Assembly (NCBI GenBank): GCA_001630475.1
Contig: KV419418.1
Coordinates: 284,193-348,192 of the forward strand
Direction: 5' to 3'
From: Sistotremastrum niveocremeum HHB9708
Taxonomy: Eukaryota; Basidiomycota; Agaricomycetes; Sistotremastrales; Sistotremastraceae
Length of the DNA: 64,000 nt
Part shown: positions 59,379-64,000 of the stretch, in pieces
How the letters are laid out: the number at the start of each line of letters is the position of its first letter
Numbering within the stretch: position 1 is the stretch's first letter
Made by a program: the position numbers and the translations under genes
The notes under the pieces: generated by a model
What the model saw: the letters and a program-made list of their open reading frames with translations, nothing else
The model's database searches: none
What the model was told of the DNA's origin: nothing

Positions 59379-60527
59379 CTATACGCTTCCCTCTTTGTCG
59401 TATTTTTCATGGAACTCCTCCTCCGACCAGTCTTTCCCATCGGAAAGCTTCATCCGCCCGTTGGAGGTAAAGAACTTGCCATCAGCGCTCACCAGAGAGC
59501 TTCTGTACTTGCCAACAGCCTTTGACTGGACTGCGGCTCCTTGACCATCCTTCGTGGAGGGGGCTGAGACGTGATCCCATAAGTTGCCTAATCCGAATGC
59601 TACTAAGGGGTGAGTCTCAAGTATTCAAAAAAGGATAAAGAACTTACGTCGCATGTTATGGTAGATCGCTTCGGCGTTGGAGACTTCGTATGTCTCATGC
59701 CACAGTCCGATCTTGGTAGAGGTGGCATAGTCCTCACGTTGCATGCGACGGAATCTCATCCACGCTTGCCAGTGAACAATGTCCTCCTTGTGCGCGAAGC
59801 GGCGAACGTGATCATAGGAGCGGAAATAAATGACAGCCTGCGAGATATCGATCAATATCCACGAATGTCATTGCCTAGCTGTCGAGCTCACCATGGATAC
59901 ATTGTTCTGCGGTCTTTCGGACTGAAGGAACAGTTCCGAGTTCAGATAGCCCACATCTTCCTCCGGCTTGGCGGTCTGAAGCTCGTTAAGCATCTCCGCG
60001 AACATCTTTCGGATGAAGATATAATCCTTGTCGAACGGCCCGAGAGGTCCATCACAGCGAGATCCAACGAGCAAAACCGCGAGCTTGGGCTTCTCCGGCT
60101 CAGGAGTAGGATCCCACTCTGACGCGTTGGGATCTTCGACTGATGCACCTGGCTGCTTTCCAAGATGTTTGGTCGAGGCGAAGTCGAGATATGCAGCGGT
60201 CTTGCCCAGCGCGACGTCCTTGAGATGCGGGTTCTCTTTGAGACCGAGATTGATGAGGATGAAGGGAGTGAGGGTGTAGAGGATCAGGATGGCGCCCAAG
60301 ACGGCGGCGATGAGGGATGGCAGAACGAGGAAGGTGACCAGTTGTAAACCCATCCCGATGCAGATGAGCTCATTGAGCGTGAACAGATCTCGAGCGTACA
60401 CCTGGGAAGTCGTCAGCCGTTAATGCTGACGCGAATTCGGTCCAGCAAGACTTACACTGAACCCTAAGCGTGGCTTCAGAGGTCTAGCGTCGCGATCGCC
60501 GGTGATGAAAACTGGTCCTTTGGCCAT
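59379..60527 (-). CDS. DUF4188 (af470-type monooxygenase-like) membrane protein
   Basis: Exons 60527-60456, 60401-59892, 59837-59648 and 59602-59379 give 331 residues. The N-terminus is short and basic, followed by two membrane helices (ICIGMGLQLVTFLVLPSLIA and AAVLGAILILYTLTPFILIN) at about residues 38-80. The second half has the DUF4188 core: KLAVLLVGSRCDGPLGPFDK, VIYFRSYDHVRRFAHKEDIV, and the signature TKIGLWHETYEVSNAEAIYH. The usual NMPP(F/T)GLG turn reads NMR then AFGLGNLWDH, with an intron in between. Fungal members include the fumagillin-pathway af470 monooxygenase. Substrate unknown. A GATATAAG lies about 56 nt upstream of the start. Confidence 0.85.
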
Positions 60528-62547
60528 TGAGGAGTGTGGAGAAGGTAGTTTGAATGTGCCTTTCATGGATCCCCCCGCTCATCTTATATCCCTGCAGGTC
60601 GAACATCACAGCGAACTTTCTCGGAGGGACTCACGAACGCATCACTTGCCAGCGCGCAATATTGTTACGGGAATGTCTATGTTTTCGTCTTATCGAGCGA
60701 GAACGCCTTTGGTGAGCCTGGTTCCATGGTCGATATCGGGCTTCTCTCTCACGTGTGTCAGACAGATCTTAATCCAAAGGCGGAAGTCAACCCGGTTACC
60801 GAGCTGGATATAGATGTTCGCCCTTGAGTCGCTCGAACTCTATCTCACGGAAGCGAGAGATTGTCTGAGAAGAGGAACTTGTTCCCGCGTATATTTGCGG
60901 TGTCGAGGAGGCCGAGTGATGTCGCAGCGGCTTTGTGGCATTCGTGATTGGGGCGAATGGTCAACAACCCCACGGGGTGAAAATTCCCTGGAGAGTGTAT
61001 TGCTGTCAGTGTCGCAGGGATGATGGCTTCATCCGAGATTTGGACCGATCTTGTTGTGTCTTGAATTCTTATAAACTCTGTTGCACTCGACGATGATATC
61101 TGGCTTGTTCAAGTCTGCTTCCGTAATCCATGAATTGATTTGAGTCGGGAAAGTAATCGAAACAGCAAGATATCGATAGGGCAACTGAGACGTTGTAATT
61201 TGAGCCCCTACAGTTAAACTGGCAGAGCTGGTGGCTTTGAAGTGCTCTGTGCTCATCGACTCTGAAGTCAAGGGGATGTTGGTTATGCGAGAGCGGAACG
61301 ATGGTTGCGTAGCGTTTGGAAGCCCAGATGACACCACACACCACCCCTTAACGCCGTTATATCCGTTGTTCCGAAGTTTAGCCGATGCCGGTAGCCCAAG
61401 CCGAGCTCGCTTAGCGCTCTGGCCTCAACGAAATGGCACTACTACCAACACACACGACGCCAACACGTTCGTCCGCCCAGCTAGTCCTCGCACTACTCAG
61501 GTCCAGTGGTTCGTAAATATGATTCTATCATTCACCTACGACACCAACCCGGATGGCGTTGGGGGCGGATGGGCACTGGCTGCAGAGAAAGGAGGTTTTG
61601 GGCTCGGGTGATGGATGACATGGCACTTTGAAGGTGAGCTGGGTCACGATTATCAGTGAGTACCCAATAAGACTCACAATCACTCTTATTATAATCTCCA
61701 CCTCCGCGCCAGTGCCTCTTGCATTCCTTTGTCGTTGTCGACCTCAACTTCGGGCCTTCTCGCATCGACCTCCTCCAATATCTTCGTCTTTGTAATCAAT
61801 TCTTCAAGTTTATCCTATCTGCAATCATCCTCGTAATCTCAGTCACCCTCTGTATCCGCTCCGCGGCCTTTTCATGCATATGTCTGAGACTCGCCTTTGC
61901 GTACACCTCTTTTGCACGAAAGCCGTACGATACATGTACTCAGCCAGTTTTGTCATCTTCGATTACCCACGCATTGTCAGCAATGCTCTGGAGCACCTCA
62001 AGATCTATGTGCTTGTTATTCAAGGTCAAGATTTATTTACAAGGGCATTCTACGTGAAGACATTTCTCGCAATGTCTCGGGATGACGATTGGAACTCCGG
62101 AGCGGCTCAGGTTGGCAGAGTGTACTTTACCAAGCCAAGAGAGGCTTCGTGTAGCCGTGTGAAGGGCATATTTGGGACCAATCGTGATCAATTATGGTAG
62201 TTCAGGTGTCAAATCTCAATTATTCCCAAAATCTGGGTAAAATATTAATTAAATGTAAGCCGGTGGTCTCCCATTTGGAAGGCTCCGGACCACCCCACAC
62301 ACCCCCTACCCCTGTTCCGGAATTAAGGTTCCGGTATCCCCTTGTCTGAAGTTCGAAGCTCTAGAGTCTACTAGAGACTAAGTCTAGAGTCAGTCGATCG
62401 TTTTTACCATTTTTAGCTACAGAGGCCCCGGGTTCCAGACCCGTGCCGCATGCCGGCAGCGTGTTATGTCAGTACAAGTAATGTTGCCTCAACATGTAGC
62501 TTCTCTCGTGCCGTCCATTCACTGCTGCCCACTGCCCAGTCGATCAA
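60528..62547. other. Large gene-poor gap, 2 kb
   Basis: Divergent region between the DUF4188 and TPR genes. GATATAAG on the minus strand at 60583-60590 is the DUF4188 TATA box. A minus-strand frame at 61029-61337 (102 aa) has plausible composition and may be a relic, but no domain or splicing supports it. Plus-strand frames at 61719-62200 overlap each other. Near 62430-62445 CCGGGTTCCAGACCCG resembles a tRNA T-arm without the rest of a tRNA. Confidence 0.45.
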
Positions 62548-64000
62548 ATGGCCCTCAACGAAAAAGCAACAGCACTCAAGGAACAGGGAAACAACTTGTT
62601 CAGTAAACAGAAGGACTATAGAGCAGCGCATTCGAAGTACACTGCGGCAATAAAAGAAGCGCCCGACAATGCAGTACTCTACGTCAACAGAGCTGCTTGC
62701 AGTTTCATGCTTAGGAAGTCGGTCTCATTCAGATCATTGATATAACACGGACTGATTGTTCGGTAGATGGACGGATTCCCTCACCGACGCTCAAAAGGCA
62801 TGTTAGGCGGCTTTCCACAGTCTCGATCTCCCATCAATATTTCGCAACTTTTACTCAAGGGAACCGAACTTGATCCTTCTTATCCAAAAGCCTGGTATCG
62901 ACTTGGCGTAGCCCAGAAGGTGACTTGAGTTTGCACTGGAGCTTCGTGCGTGATCTGACAACATGATACGTGACAGAACCTCGGACAATGGGAGCAAGCC
63001 AGTAATTCTCTTCTGAAAGCCAGATCTATCTTGCTGGAAAGCCCGAACTCATCTGCCGATCAAAAGATGCTCTTGGAAGTTGAGGCAGCCGCTCGAGATG
63101 CAACTCTCCAAGGGATGGCAAAGCAAAGTGCCCCCGAAGAAACGAAGAAATTGGTTAATGAAATGACTTCACGAAAGGGAGATTTGGTTTGGGAAAGGGC
63201 TCGCAAGCTTCTTCCACGTGCTCAGGCAACCCGACTTCTCGAAACTAGTGTAACATCTTCATGTCATGCACATCTGCCGACTGAACTGACTCGAGCACAC
63301 AGGTCTGGACTGTCTGTCAAGCTGAAGACGAACTGAAACAAGCGATCACAAAGATCACAAAATTGGTCAAGCGGGGTCCGATGATCATGGGAGAGTTACA
63401 AGTGAGTCGCTGTGTTGCAGTGAATTATACTGGTCGCCGATGGATTTTGGAATGGTGAGGCATTCGAGGTTCTATCCAACTGTCTGATCACGGAACGGCG
63501 AGCGTTCTACTTGGACCCAGCATGGGCCCGCAAGCTGGAGGATCAAGGTACGCGATTTCTTACATCTCACGCGCTTTGCTAAAAGTCTCCTTTAGCTACT
63601 ATGGAAATAACCAATTGGAACGGTTGGCCCTGGCCTCTCGTGAATGATCCTGCAAAGGTCATGGAACAGGCAAAAGAGCGCGTTCGTACTAAAGGATGGG
63701 AGTCTGCCCGTCCGGCGCTCTCCGTATCTGTTAGGTGAGTCGGCTACGAAGCCTCCTTTGCGCACCATTCATATAAGACAGAATTCTGATTGTGCGCGCT
63801 TGCCTTACGGGGACTGGTATTCTGGGGACTCCAAACCCATCCGCGGGTATTGAGATGCTAGAGAACGCCCTCAAAATACTTTTGAAGGGCCGAAATGTCT
63901 GGAGTGCGGTCCCTACTGCGGATAGAGGCGTTATCTTTGAACAAAGCTTCATCCGCGGCGTTCGAAGACTTCTCCTCTCAATTCTACAAGATACATGCAG
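62548..64000 (+). CDS. TPR-repeat protein, truncated by the window end
   Basis: Exons 62548-62717, 62767-62797, 62860-62919, from 62977 to about 63249, and several more to the edge. The N-terminus is a tetratricopeptide array: EKATALKEQGNNLFSKQKDY, then AAHSKYTAAIKEAPDNAVLY, VNRAACSFMLRKWTDSLTDA, TELDPSYPKAWYRLGVAQ and NLGQWEQASNSLLKARSILL. Later exons give KLVKRGPMIMGEL, ITERRAFYLDPAWARKLEDQ, ITNWNGWPWPLVNDP and RILIVRACLTGTGILGTPNP. The domain after the TPRs is unrecognised but looks conserved. The second intron (62798-62859) appears to start with GC (AAG/GCATGT). TPRs bind partner proteins, often chaperones. The 3' end lies beyond the window. Confidence 0.8.

Noticed and set aside
59222-59560. 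Possible plus-strand gene beginning ATGTCGGGATTCGTCTCG before GTGAGT
   Set aside because: The next acceptor gives a stop at once in the required phase, and the region is antisense to the well-supported DUF4188 C-terminus.
61029-61337. Minus-strand frame of 102 aa with protein-like composition
   Set aside because: No domain, no start context or splice continuation; kept only as a remark in the gap entry.
62400-62470. T-arm-like CCGGGTTCCAGACCCG suggesting a tRNA
   Set aside because: No D-arm or anticodon arm upstream and no paired acceptor stem.

Overview
The window is nuclear DNA of a filamentous basidiomycete, most likely an Agaricomycete. The evidence is short GT-AG introns (mostly 44-70 nt) cutting nearly every housekeeping gene, fungal-specific families (Tea4/Bud14-like SH3 protein, WSC and DUF1996 wall protein, DUF4188 protein, a fused ADE2) and lineage-typical F-box/leucine-rich and MYND zinc-finger proteins. 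I saw no ribosomal RNA, convincing tRNA, CRISPR array or recognisable transposon. Identifications rest on reading the translations and rebuilding splice junctions by eye; no database search was run.

Layout. 0-7 kb: F-box/leucine-rich protein, C2H2 zinc-finger protein, and the first of two paralogous coiled-coil/hydrophobic-hairpin proteins. 7-16 kb: URB1 (60S ribosome assembly) and ADE2 (purine synthesis), head-to-head over 120 bp. 16-23 kb: a large SH3 plus RA-like polarity protein and an orphan gene. 23-27 kb: a tandem pair of NmrA-like reductases. 27-29 kb: the second hairpin protein. 30-36 kb: YKT6 (prenylated SNARE), a GMC oxidoreductase and SNO1/PDX2 (vitamin B6 glutaminase). 36-40 kb: a decayed F-box copy, a MYND gene of uncertain integrity and an ASCH/PUA-like gene. 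41-49 kb: FUR1, a secreted DUF1996-WSC protein, actin and TSR2. 49-55 kb: a MYND gene interrupted by two stops and a tandem pair of alpha/beta hydrolases. 55-64 kb: mitochondrial malate dehydrogenase, SSZ1, a DUF4188 protein and a TPR gene cut by the window edge.

How the genes relate. Conserved single-copy genes act in ribosome biogenesis and nascent-chain folding (URB1, TSR2, SSZ1), nucleotide and cofactor metabolism (ADE2, FUR1, SNO1), trafficking (YKT6), cytoskeleton and polarity (actin, Tea4/Bud14-like) and the TCA cycle (MDH). Around them lie duplicated, faster-changing families: F-box proteins, hairpin proteins, NmrA reductases, alpha/beta hydrolases and MYND proteins. No operon-like cluster is evident.

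The most unusual features are splicing-related: exons of 5 and 6 nt in actin, 6 nt in malate dehydrogenase and 9 nt in a MYND gene, plus GC-AG introns in YKT6, SSZ1 and probably the TPR gene. The least explained protein family is the pair of hairpin proteins, whose terminal exons have identical length.
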